Origin: UBA6054 sp963975575
GTDB lineage: Bacteria; Planctomycetota; Phycisphaerae; Phycisphaerales; UBA1924
Assembly: GCA_963975575.1 (NCBI GenBank)
Contig: CAXBHL010000001.1
Location: 1,364,001-1,428,000 of the forward strand
DNA length: 64,000 nucleotides
Direction: 5' to 3'
Shown: in pieces, positions 32,766 to 39,871 of the stretch
Layout of the letters: the number at the start of each line of letters is the position of its first letter
Numbering within the stretch: position 1 is the first letter of the stretch
Made by a program: the position numbers and the translations under genes
Notes under the pieces: generated by a model
Database searches by the model: none
Told to the model about the DNA's origin: nothing
The model's input: the letters and a program-made list of their open reading frames with translations, nothing else

Positions 32766-33803
32766 GTGCCCGTCTGTCCCGAATCCAGATCCACGTCGCT
32801 CGGCGGCCCGCGTCGCCGGCGGTTCGGTGCGCCGATCCGGGTACGGGGCGCGTTCACGCTGATCGAGCTGCTCGTGGTCATCGCCATCATCGCGGTGCTG
32901 ATCGGCATCCTGTTGCCCGCCATCGGCGCGGCCCGACGCACGGCCCGGACGACGGCGTGTTCGGCCAACATGCGCCAGCTGGGGCTGGCCGCGGCGATGT
33001 ACACAGGTGACTTCTCCGGATACATCCCGGGCTTCAGCTGGAAGGGCGGGCCCCAGCCGCAGAAGACCGGTTTCGCGGACCTGGCGTTCGCGCCGACCGA
33101 CAAGCAGAGCGTGCCCAACCAGGCGGTGGATCTGATGCGTCGCAAGACGGGCAACAACGCGATCCCCTGGGAGGCGCCGAACTGGTTCTCGCACCTGTGG
33201 TTCTCCCATCTGGTGTTCCTCGATTATCTGGGCACCAACCCGGAGGAGCCGGTGGCGGCCTGCCCCGAGGACCGCGAGCAGGTCGAACGCGCCGAGACGC
33301 CCGTGTCGGACTTCCTGCCGGCGCTCATCAAACGCAAGTACGAGAGTTCCTACGAGACGTCCGCGGTGACCTACTCGGTCGATCAGGAAACGGCGGGCGT
33401 GCTTCCGCTCAGCCAGCACAACGACCGCTGGTCGGTGTTCAATCGCGGGGACAACTACCTGAAGAACCGGCGCTTCGCCGAGGTCGCCTTCCCCGGGTCC
33501 AAGGCTCACATGTTCGACACGTTCGACCGGCATTCGCAGCGGAACGAACGCTTCTTCTTCGACGCGGCTGCGCGTCAGCCGGTGCTCTTCTTTGATTCCT
33601 CCGTCTCGGTCCGCGAGACGCGCGACTCGAACCCGGGGTTCCGGCCTCGGGAGCCGGCGAGCCCCGAACCGACGGAGATCGTCGAGATCACCCCGGGCGT
33701 CGGCGAGCAACGGTACATCGGATACTACCGCTGGACCCGGGGCGGACTGCGGGGGATCGACTTCGGCGGGAAAGAAGTTTCGACCGGGCAGCCGCGGGAT
33801 TGA
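32766..33803 (+). CDS. Stand-alone type II pseudopilin-like protein
   Basis: The 345-residue protein has a leader of about 35 residues ending RGA and the segment FTLIELLVVIAIIAVLIGILLPAI, a class III prepilin signal with Glu5. The helix that follows has ARTTACSANMRQLGLAAAMYT, the hallmark of the planctomycete prepilin-like family. The globular part holds a possible metal-binding or disulphide pattern (ACPEDREQ) and many aromatic residues. GGAGA at 32756-32760 precedes GTG 32766, which sets the start. It lies far from the secretion locus, so it may be one of several such dispersed proteins processed by the peptidase at 4.2 kb. Confidence 0.75.
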   Translation: MPVCPESRSTSLGGPRRRRFGAPIRVRGAFTLIELLVVIAIIAVLIGILLPAIGAARRTARTTACSANMRQLGLAAAMYTGDFSGYIPGFSWKGGPQPQKTGFADLAFAPTDKQSVPNQAVDLMRRKTGNNAIPWEAPNWFSHLWFSHLVFLDYLGTNPEEPVAACPEDREQVERAETPVSDFLPALIKRKYESSYETSAVTYSVDQETAGVLPLSQHNDRWSVFNRGDNYLKNRRFAEVAFPGSKAHMFDTFDRHSQRNERFFFDAAARQPVLFFDSSVSVRETRDSNPGFRPREPASPEPTEIVEITPGVGEQRYIGYYRWTRGGLRGIDFGGKEVSTGQPRD

Positions 33804-33875
33804 GCCCCCCGGCGTCCCCGGCGGGCGCGGTACACTCCGCACAGCCGGGCGGCTGTCCGGGTGTCTGGAGGCCCG

Positions 33876-34907
33876 ATGAGCGTTGCCCCCTGCCGGGTTC
33901 TGATCGCGGACAAGTTCGAGACCGCGGGCGTGGACGCGCTGCGGGAGCTCGGCTGCGTCGTGCACGTCGACCCCGATCTCGGTCCCGACTCGATCCCGGC
34001 CGCCATCGATGCCAGCGGGTCGGATGTGCTCGTGGTCCGCTCCACCAAGGTCCCCGCGCCCGTGTTCGAAGCGTGCCCCGGGCTGCGCTGCGTGATCCGG
34101 GCCGGGGCCGGGTTTGACAACATCGACTTTGTGGCGGCGGGGCGGGCCGGTATCCCGGTGTGCAACACGCCCGGCATGAACGCGGTCGCGGTGGCCGAAC
34201 TGACCATCGGCCACCTGATCACGCTGGACCGCAGGATCGGCGAGCAGACCGTGGCCCTGCGGTCCGGTCAATGGAACAAGGCGGAGTTCGGCGCGGCGCG
34301 GGGGCTGAAAGGCCGGACGCTCCTGGTGCTGGGTCTGGGGGCAATCGGGATCGAGGTCGTCAAGCGGGCGCAGGCCTTCGGCATGCGGGTCATGGCCCAG
34401 TCCCGCTCGCTGCGGGAGGACACGGCTCGCGCTCTGGGCATCCGCCTGATCGCGTACAGCCGCGAGGCCCTCTACGAGGCGCTCGAGACGGCCGACGCGG
34501 TGACGGTCCACGTTGCCTCGACGCCCGACACCCGGGGGCTCTGCGACGCCCGTTTCTTCGAGGCCATGAAGCCCGGGTCGTTCTTCATCAATACCTCCCG
34601 CGGCGACATCGTCGACGAAGCGGCCCTGATCGAGTCGGCCAACACCAAAGGGATCCGCGTCGGTGTGGACGTGTACCAGGATCAGCCCGCCGAGAAGCGC
34701 TGCCCGTGGTCGACCCCGTTGTCGGGGATCCCCTCGGCCGCCCTCACGCACCACTGCGGGGCGTCGACCGACCAGGCCCAGGCGGCGGTCGCCGAGGAGG
34801 TGGTGCGGATCGTGGCCGCCCTCGCCGAGACGGGCACTCCGCTGCATATTGTCAACGCCGAACACCTGACCGGGGGAGCCGGTCGCCCGGCCGGCTCGCG
34901 AGCCTGA
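33876..34907 (+). CDS. serA: D-3-phosphoglycerate dehydrogenase-like (short form)
   Basis: The first step of serine synthesis: NAD-dependent oxidation of 3-phosphoglycerate. The 343-residue protein has the catalytic N domain, a NAD-binding Rossmann fold (LLVLGLGAIGIEVVKRAQ, about 150-167), Arg in NTSRGDIVDEAAL and His in LTHHCGASTDQA. It lacks the C-terminal ACT domain of the long form. Where the family has a catalytic Glu (DVFxxEP), this sequence reads DVYQDQP, so that residue is Gln. GGAG lies just upstream of ATG 33876. serC follows after 12 bases, supporting a role in serine synthesis. Confidence 0.85.
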   Translation: MSVAPCRVLIADKFETAGVDALRELGCVVHVDPDLGPDSIPAAIDASGSDVLVVRSTKVPAPVFEACPGLRCVIRAGAGFDNIDFVAAGRAGIPVCNTPGMNAVAVAELTIGHLITLDRRIGEQTVALRSGQWNKAEFGAARGLKGRTLLVLGLGAIGIEVVKRAQAFGMRVMAQSRSLREDTARALGIRLIAYSREALYEALETADAVTVHVASTPDTRGLCDARFFEAMKPGSFFINTSRGDIVDEAALIESANTKGIRVGVDVYQDQPAEKRCPWSTPLSGIPSAALTHHCGASTDQAQAAVAEEVVRIVAALAETGTPLHIVNAEHLTGGAGRPAGSRA

Positions 34908-34919
34908 GAGGAAACCGCC

Positions 34920-36026
34920 ATGTCCGAGCGCATTTTCAACTTCTCCGCCGGGCCCGCCTGCCTGCCCGAGAGCGTGCTCAAGCAGGCACAGAAGGATCTG
35001 TACAACATCGCCGATTCCGGCATCGGCATCCTCGAGCATTCGCACCGCGGCAAGGTGTTCGACAAGATCACCCACGAGACCGAGGCGCTGTGCCGACAGG
35101 TCGGCGGCATCCCGGACGACTACAGCGTGTTCTGGATGCAGGGCGGGGCCACGAGCCAGTGCTACATGGTCCCCGCCAACTTCCTGGGCGAGGGGCAGAC
35201 CGCCGACTATTTCCAGACCGGCAAGTGGGCGAACGATTCAATCAAGGAAGTTCCGCTCTACGGCAACTGCCACATCTGCGGATCGAGCAAGGCGACCAAC
35301 TACGACCGCATCCCGGCTGGGTCCGACATCAAGTATTCGTCCAACCCGGTGTATGTGCAGTTCACGGCCAACAACACGATCGTTGGAACCGAATGGAGCG
35401 GCGAGCCGCAGAACACGCCAGAAGGCTCGTTTCTGGTCTCCGACGCGTCATCGAACATTTTCTCTCGCCCGATCGACGTCACGAAGTACGGGCTGATCTA
35501 CGCCGGCGCCCAGAAGAACCTTGGGCCTTCGGGCATCACGCTGCTGATCGCCCGCAAGAGCGTGCTCGAGCTGGCGCCGCGCCCCCTGCCGGAGATGGTC
35601 AGGTACAAGAACCATGCCGAGGCCGAGGGCCGCTTCAACACACCGAACACCTTCGGCGTGTACCTCATGGGCGAGGTGTTCAAGTGGATCCTGGCCGAGG
35701 GCGGCGTCAAGGCAATGGCCGAACAGAACGCGGAAAAGGCGGGCGTGGTGTACCGGTTCCTCGACAGCCAGGACTTCTACAAACCCCACGCTCAGAAAGA
35801 CTCCCGGTCGACGATGAACATCACCTTCAAATGTCCGACGCCGGAACTGGACGCCCAGTTCACCGCCGACGCCGACAAGAGGGGGCTTTCGGGATTGACC
35901 GGCCACCGGATCACCGCGGGCATGCGGGCGAGCATGTACAACGCGTTCCCGAAGAAGGGCGCGGAGACCCTCGTCGCATTCATGAAGGACTTTGCCCACC
36001 AGCACGCGGCGGCCGCGAAGGCGTAA
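34920..36026 (+). CDS. serC: Phosphoserine aminotransferase
   Basis: This pyridoxal-phosphate enzyme makes phosphoserine from phosphohydroxypyruvate and glutamate, the second step of serine synthesis. The 368-residue sequence opens with IFNFSAGPACLPESVL, the family's first motif. ILEHSHRGKVF and the PLP lysine in YAGAQKNLGPSGITLLIA (about residues 195-212) follow, and NTPNTFGVYLMGEVFKWI is also typical. It follows serA by 12 bases, with a GAGAGGAAA ribosome site. No phosphoserine phosphatase gene is next to it. A glycosyltransferase gene converges 12 bases after the stop. Confidence 0.96.
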   Translation: MSERIFNFSAGPACLPESVLKQAQKDLYNIADSGIGILEHSHRGKVFDKITHETEALCRQVGGIPDDYSVFWMQGGATSQCYMVPANFLGEGQTADYFQTGKWANDSIKEVPLYGNCHICGSSKATNYDRIPAGSDIKYSSNPVYVQFTANNTIVGTEWSGEPQNTPEGSFLVSDASSNIFSRPIDVTKYGLIYAGAQKNLGPSGITLLIARKSVLELAPRPLPEMVRYKNHAEAEGRFNTPNTFGVYLMGEVFKWILAEGGVKAMAEQNAEKAGVVYRFLDSQDFYKPHAQKDSRSTMNITFKCPTPELDAQFTADADKRGLSGLTGHRITAGMRASMYNAFPKKGAETLVAFMKDFAHQHAAAAKA

Positions 36027-36038
36027 ACGGGCGGCGAG

Positions 36039-37061
36039 TCAGGTGGAGAGCCGCTCTTCCGCGGCTTCCAGAACCTCGTTCACGCCGATGCGGTTCATCA
36101 TCGGGGCGTTTCGATCGTCCTTGTGATCGATCGAGTCGCCGGGTTCGCGGTGCTGGATCACATCGGCTTCTCGCCGGTACGGGCCCACCCGGGCCACGTC
36201 GGTCGGGCCGTAGAGAGCAACGGTGGGGCGGTCAAAGCCGGTGGCCATGTGGACCGCGGCTGAGTCGTTTGCCACGATCAGAGAGGCCCGCGAAATCAGG
36301 GCCATCAGCACCGACACACTGGTCGAGCCGACGCGGTCGGTCACCCGTGGATGCTTCGCGGCCAGCGCCAGGCAGGCAGGGCACTGGTCCCGTTCGCCCG
36401 GGGCCCCGACGATGATCACCCGTTCGACGCGACGGTTTTCGATCAGTGATTGCGCGACTTCGGCGAACCGAGCGTCCGGCCATCGTTTCGATGCCCAACG
36501 GGAGGTAGGAGCGAGCACCGCGTACCGCTCGGGGTGCTCGACGATCACCTGCGAGAGCGCGTCCGGATCGGCGTAGAGCCGCATGTCCGGACGGGCGATG
36601 TCCGCGCCGGCGGCCTCGGCCAGTCGCAGCATGCGATCCACGGTGTGCAAGGCCCGCGGCGCATCGACCCGACGGTTGGCCGCCAGCCAAGCGCCCTCCT
36701 GGGCCTGCCGATACCCGATGCGGGCCCGGGCCCGTGTCGCCCACATGAACACCCCGCTCCTGGCCAGGCCCTGGGCGTCGAGCACCATGTCGTACCCGGC
36801 CGCTTTCAGAGTCCCGAGGAACGCGCGGGTCTCGGACAGTTCCCCCCGGAGGATCTGCTTGCCCAACGACCGCCGGTTGAATGGCACGATCGCGTCGACG
36901 GCCGGATGATGCCGGATGGCGTCCTCGAAGCCCTGCTGGACCATCCACTCGATCCGGGCATGCGGATATCGCACCCGCAGGGCGGCGGCGACCGGCACGG
37001 TGCGGCACACATCACCGAGGGCGCTGGGTCGGATGAGCAGGATTCTGCGGGGATCACTCAA
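36039..37061 (-). CDS. Glycosyltransferase family 9 (heptosyltransferase-like)
   Basis: The 340-residue protein opens ILLIRPSALGDVCRTVPVAAALR, the standard N terminus of lipopolysaccharide heptosyltransferases. The C-terminal half has LIVANDSAAVHMATGFDRPTVALYGPTD (about residues 245-272), the D-x-GxxH/A donor-binding region, with AAVHMATGF in place of GxxHxAAAL. It would add a heptose or related sugar in the lipid A core or another glycan. It has no membrane segment. It converges with serC. Confidence 0.88.
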   Translation of the reverse strand: MSDPRRILLIRPSALGDVCRTVPVAAALRVRYPHARIEWMVQQGFEDAIRHHPAVDAIVPFNRRSLGKQILRGELSETRAFLGTLKAAGYDMVLDAQGLARSGVFMWATRARARIGYRQAQEGAWLAANRRVDAPRALHTVDRMLRLAEAAGADIARPDMRLYADPDALSQVIVEHPERYAVLAPTSRWASKRWPDARFAEVAQSLIENRRVERVIIVGAPGERDQCPACLALAAKHPRVTDRVGSTSVSVLMALISRASLIVANDSAAVHMATGFDRPTVALYGPTDVARVGPYRREADVIQHREPGDSIDHKDDRNAPMMNRIGVNEVLEAAEERLST

Positions 37062-37110
37062 CAGTTGCGAGGATAGGAACGCAACCCGGGCCCCCGTGGT
37101 CCGGCACGGT

Positions 37111-37977
37111 TCAGGCCGGGTAGGTGCAACTGGTCCGGTCCGTCTCCCAGACCGTGATCCGGAGCAGTTCCGCCCCCTCGCCCAGTTGTCGCACGGGTTC
37201 GGCGAGGCGGTCGAAGCAAACCATGGCGATGTGCTCGACGGACGGGATCATCCCGCCGCGCGCGGGGTCGAAGTCGGGGGTGTCGGTATTGAGATGCTTG
37301 TGGTCGAAGACGTCGATCACGTGATCCTCGACGATCTGCTCCAGGCTGGCAAGGCTGAACCCGTCGGCCAACGCCACGGGCAGGGCCACCGCGGGCTCGA
37401 TCTGGTAGTTGTGGCCGTGCCCGGAGGGGTTGTTGCACTTGCCGAACGTGGCACGGTTCTCTTCCGCGGAGAGTTCCGGGCTGTGCAGCCGGTGGGCGGC
37501 GGCGAAGTCGAACTTCTGGCGGATCAGGACGCGGGGCGGGCTGGCGAGGCGATCGGTCATGGTCATCTCCACCCGGTAGGTCGGGGTCAGGCTCCAGCTC
37601 AGTCGCTGGAGTGGGTGCGCGAACGCCGCCTCGGCCAACTCCCACAATGAGGGGAGCAGCGCCGCGGGCTCTGTATGGGGAGAAGTCCGGCATGCGTCGG
37701 CGATGAACGGAATCAGGGACTTGCGAACCGCGGAATCGATCTCCTGGATCCCGACGATGTACCCCGTTTGCGGGTCCGGATTCCCGCGGAGCGTGCAGGT
37801 CAACTCGTAGTATCGCCCGAGCCCCCGCATCGCCGGGCGGCCGCCGAAGCCGTTGGGCCCGTCGGCCGATCCGTCGGGATTGATGCAGAACCGCACGGTC
37901 CGTGAAAGCATCGAGGCGGCGGGCGTGTTCGAATGTCCAGCCGCCGCGACCGGGTTGTCTGGCGCGGTCTGTCCCAT
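37111..37977 (-). CDS. Tandem 6-pyruvoyl-tetrahydropterin-synthase-like protein (QueD superfamily)
   Basis: The 288-residue protein contains two domains of the PTPS/QueD fold. The C-terminal half is intact. It has the zinc histidines in FAAAHRLH and GHGHNY, the catalytic Cys in FGKCNNPSGHGHNY, and DHKHLN and the Glu in PSVEHIA. The N-terminal half (about residues 28-135) keeps the fold pattern (LGRYYELTCTL, GYIVGIQEIDSAVRKSL) but has no zinc histidines. It could make a tetrahydropterin such as 6-carboxytetrahydropterin for queuosine, or another pterin. The start is ATG 37977; frames further upstream would collide with the glutathione peroxidase promoter. Confidence 0.78.
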   Translation of the reverse strand: MGQTAPDNPVAAAGHSNTPAASMLSRTVRFCINPDGSADGPNGFGGRPAMRGLGRYYELTCTLRGNPDPQTGYIVGIQEIDSAVRKSLIPFIADACRTSPHTEPAALLPSLWELAEAAFAHPLQRLSWSLTPTYRVEMTMTDRLASPPRVLIRQKFDFAAAHRLHSPELSAEENRATFGKCNNPSGHGHNYQIEPAVALPVALADGFSLASLEQIVEDHVIDVFDHKHLNTDTPDFDPARGGMIPSVEHIAMVCFDRLAEPVRQLGEGAELLRITVWETDRTSCTYPA

Positions 37978-38009
37978 GGTCCAACAGTACGATCCGCGGA
38001 GGTCCCCCG

Positions 38010-38630
38010 ATGCCATGCACGCCCTGTTCGCTCCGGATTGCCGCAATCGCGGCCCTGGTTCCCTTCGCCCTGATCGCGGGCTTCGGAGGGCTCTCCGGAG
38101 AGCCGGCCGGGTCTGACGCGGCGGCCAAGGAGCCCGCCAGCCCGAATATCCTCGCGCAGAAGTTCGAGCTGATCGACGGCACCAAGGCCGCTTTCAAGGA
38201 CTACGAAGGCAAGGTGGTGCTGATCGTCAACACCGCGAGCCGCTGCGGCCTGACGCCCCAGTACGAGGCCCTCGAGAAGTTCTACCGCGCCCACAAGGAA
38301 GAGGGGTTCGTGGTCATCGGGTTCCCGGCGAACAACTTCATGGGTCAGGAACCGGGCTCGAACGAGGAAATCCTCGAGTTCTGCACGGGCAAGTACGACG
38401 TGACCTTCCCGATGGCCGCCAAGGTGAGCGTGAAGGGCGAGGACGCCCACCCCCTCTACCGGCAGTTGGCGGCCTTGCCGGCCCCGCTCGGCGGCGAGCC
38501 TGCGTGGAACTTCACGAAGTTCCTGGTCGATCGGTCGGGCAATGTCGTCGCCCGGTTCGAGCCCCGCACCCGGCCCGACGATGAAAAGGTCGGCGATGCG
38601 GTGTTGGAGGCCCTCAAGGCCAAGGGGTGA
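38010..38630 (+). CDS. Glutathione peroxidase-like thiol peroxidase, exported
   Basis: The 206-residue protein has an N-terminal hydrophobic signal (CSLRIAAIAALVPFALIAGF) and a glutathione-peroxidase domain. The resolving pattern VLIVNTASRCGLTPQYEALEKF has a Cys (not selenocysteine) at the peroxidatic site. The other motifs are IGFPANNFMGQEPGSNEEI and the WNF in PAWNFTKFLVDRSG. It reduces peroxides, probably using thioredoxin-like donors. ATG 38010 is preceded by GCGGAGG. The divergent tetrahydropterin gene begins 32 bases away, so the two share a very short promoter region. Confidence 0.9.
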   Translation: MPCTPCSLRIAAIAALVPFALIAGFGGLSGEPAGSDAAAKEPASPNILAQKFELIDGTKAAFKDYEGKVVLIVNTASRCGLTPQYEALEKFYRAHKEEGFVVIGFPANNFMGQEPGSNEEILEFCTGKYDVTFPMAAKVSVKGEDAHPLYRQLAALPAPLGGEPAWNFTKFLVDRSGNVVARFEPRTRPDDEKVGDAVLEALKAKG

Positions 38631-38662
38631 AACCCCGGCCCTCATTTGGAAAGCGTCGAGAA

Positions 38663-38691
38663 CGCCCGCTCCGACCGCGTCGGGGCGGGCG
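38663..38691 (+). terminator. Hairpin after glutathione peroxidase
   Basis: CGCCCGCTCCGAC (38663-38675) pairs with GTCGGGGCGGGCG (38679-38691) around the loop CGC, with one mismatch. It is followed by TCTTCACG rather than a pure T run. It probably ends the peroxidase transcript and insulates the pst operon, whose Pho-box-like repeat begins at the next base. Confidence 0.65.
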
Positions 38692-38709
38692 TCTTCACGA
38701 AGTCTTCAT
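38692..38709 (+). promoter_or_regulatory. Pho-box-like direct repeat upstream of pstS
   Basis: Two 7-base units, TCTTCAC (38692-38698) and TCTTCAT (38703-38709), are separated by GAAG, giving an exact 11-base period. Known PhoB/PhoP sites are direct repeats of 7-base units at 11-base spacing (CTGTCAT in proteobacteria, GTTCACC in actinobacteria). The site is 79 bases upstream of the pstS start, where phosphate-regulated activation would be expected. The binding protein is not encoded in this window. Confidence 0.55.
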
Positions 38710-38787
38710 GGCTCGGAGGGGTGCCTTTCGGGTTTGGGTGGCCACCATTTGCATGTCCGAGAGAACCACCCTTTGGAGACCACAGAA

Positions 38788-39753
38788 ATGCCCAGAATGA
38801 TGATCAAAGCGGCCGCCGCGTTTCTCGTCGCCCTGCCCTCAGTAGCATGGGCTCAGGCGACGATCGACTCCAACCTGCCGACTTACAAGGCGACCAGCGC
38901 CGTGTCCGGCAGCGTCAAGAGCATCGGGTCGGACACGATGAACAACCTCATGACCCTCTGGGGCGAGGAGTTCAAGGCGTTCTATCCGTCCGCCCAGATC
39001 GAGGTCGAGGGCAAGGGCTCATCCACCGCCCCGCCGGCGCTGATCGAGGGCCAGGCGCAGTTCGGCCCGATGAGCCGCCCGATGAAGTCCTCCGAGGTCG
39101 ACCAGTTCGAGAAGACCTTCGGCTACAAGCCCGTCGCTCTGCGGACCGGCATCGACGCGCTGGCCGTCTTTGTCCATAAGGACTGCCCACTGGACGAGAT
39201 CTCGATCAACCAGCTCACCGAGGTCTTCTCTGTCAAGGGCCGCGACATGACCTGGGGCGACCTGGGCGTGAACGATCCCGCGTGGAAGAGCCGGCCCGTC
39301 AGCATGTACGGGCGCAACTCCGCCTCGGGCACCTACGGGTTCTTCAAGTCCGTCGCGCTGCAGGGCAATGATTTCAAAGCCACGGTCAAGGAGCAGCCCG
39401 GTTCGTCCGCGGTGGTCCAGGGCGTGGCGACCGACAAGTTCGCGATGGGTTACTCGGGCGTGGGCTACGCCACGGCCGACGTCAAGATGCTGAACGTCTC
39501 GCTCGACGGCGACGAGGCGTTCGGCCCCGAGGCCGAGTACGCCAACTCCGGCGAGTACCCCCTCGCACGCTTCCTGTATGTCTACATCAACGCCGACCCG
39601 ATCAAGGGTCTGGACCCCCTGCGGGCCGAGTTCGTCAAGCTGATTTTCAGCAAGCAGGGCCAGGAGGTCGTGCTCAAGGACGGCTACTTCCCGATCTCCG
39701 CCAGCGTCGCCCGCGACGATCTGATGGCCTGCGGCATCAAGCCGACCTTCTGA
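38788..39753 (+). CDS. pstS: Phosphate ABC transporter substrate-binding protein
   Basis: The periplasmic phosphate-binding protein. The 321-residue precursor has a signal peptide (MPRMMIKAAAAFLVALPSVAWAQA). IGSDTMNNLMTLWGEEF follows near the mature N terminus, then EGKGSSTAPPALIEGQAQFGPMSRPM and the phosphate-contacting stretch YGRNSASGTYGFFKSV. Typical PstS length. ATG 38788 has GGAG at about 38776-38779. It is preceded by the Pho-box-like repeat and followed by a hairpin at 39800-39825 before pstC, which would allow PstS excess. Confidence 0.92.
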   Translation: MPRMMIKAAAAFLVALPSVAWAQATIDSNLPTYKATSAVSGSVKSIGSDTMNNLMTLWGEEFKAFYPSAQIEVEGKGSSTAPPALIEGQAQFGPMSRPMKSSEVDQFEKTFGYKPVALRTGIDALAVFVHKDCPLDEISINQLTEVFSVKGRDMTWGDLGVNDPAWKSRPVSMYGRNSASGTYGFFKSVALQGNDFKATVKEQPGSSAVVQGVATDKFAMGYSGVGYATADVKMLNVSLDGDEAFGPEAEYANSGEYPLARFLYVYINADPIKGLDPLRAEFVKLIFSKQGQEVVLKDGYFPISASVARDDLMACGIKPTF

Positions 39754-39799
39754 TCCGACCGCCCGCACGCTGCGGGAACAGCCAGCAACGGCTATCCTC

Positions 39800-39825
39800 G
39801 GGGCGTCCGCCGACGCGGTCGCCCC
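39800..39825 (+). terminator. Hairpin between pstS and pstC
   Basis: GGGGCG-T-CCGC and GCGG-T-CGCCCC (arms 39800-39810 and 39815-39825) form an 11-position stem with one T-T opposition and loop CGAC, followed by GATTTCC. A smaller stem, CCCGCA/TGCGGG, lies at 39762-39776. These are candidates for partial termination or mRNA stabilisation that would favour pstS over the permease genes. Confidence 0.55.
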
Positions 39826-39871
39826 GATTTCCTCTCCGCTCCCCGGCCCAAACCCGCAGGACCGCACCGCG

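Noticed and set aside
38010..38630. Selenocysteine in the glutathione peroxidase
   Set aside because: The peroxidatic codon is TGC (Cys); no in-frame TGA is present.
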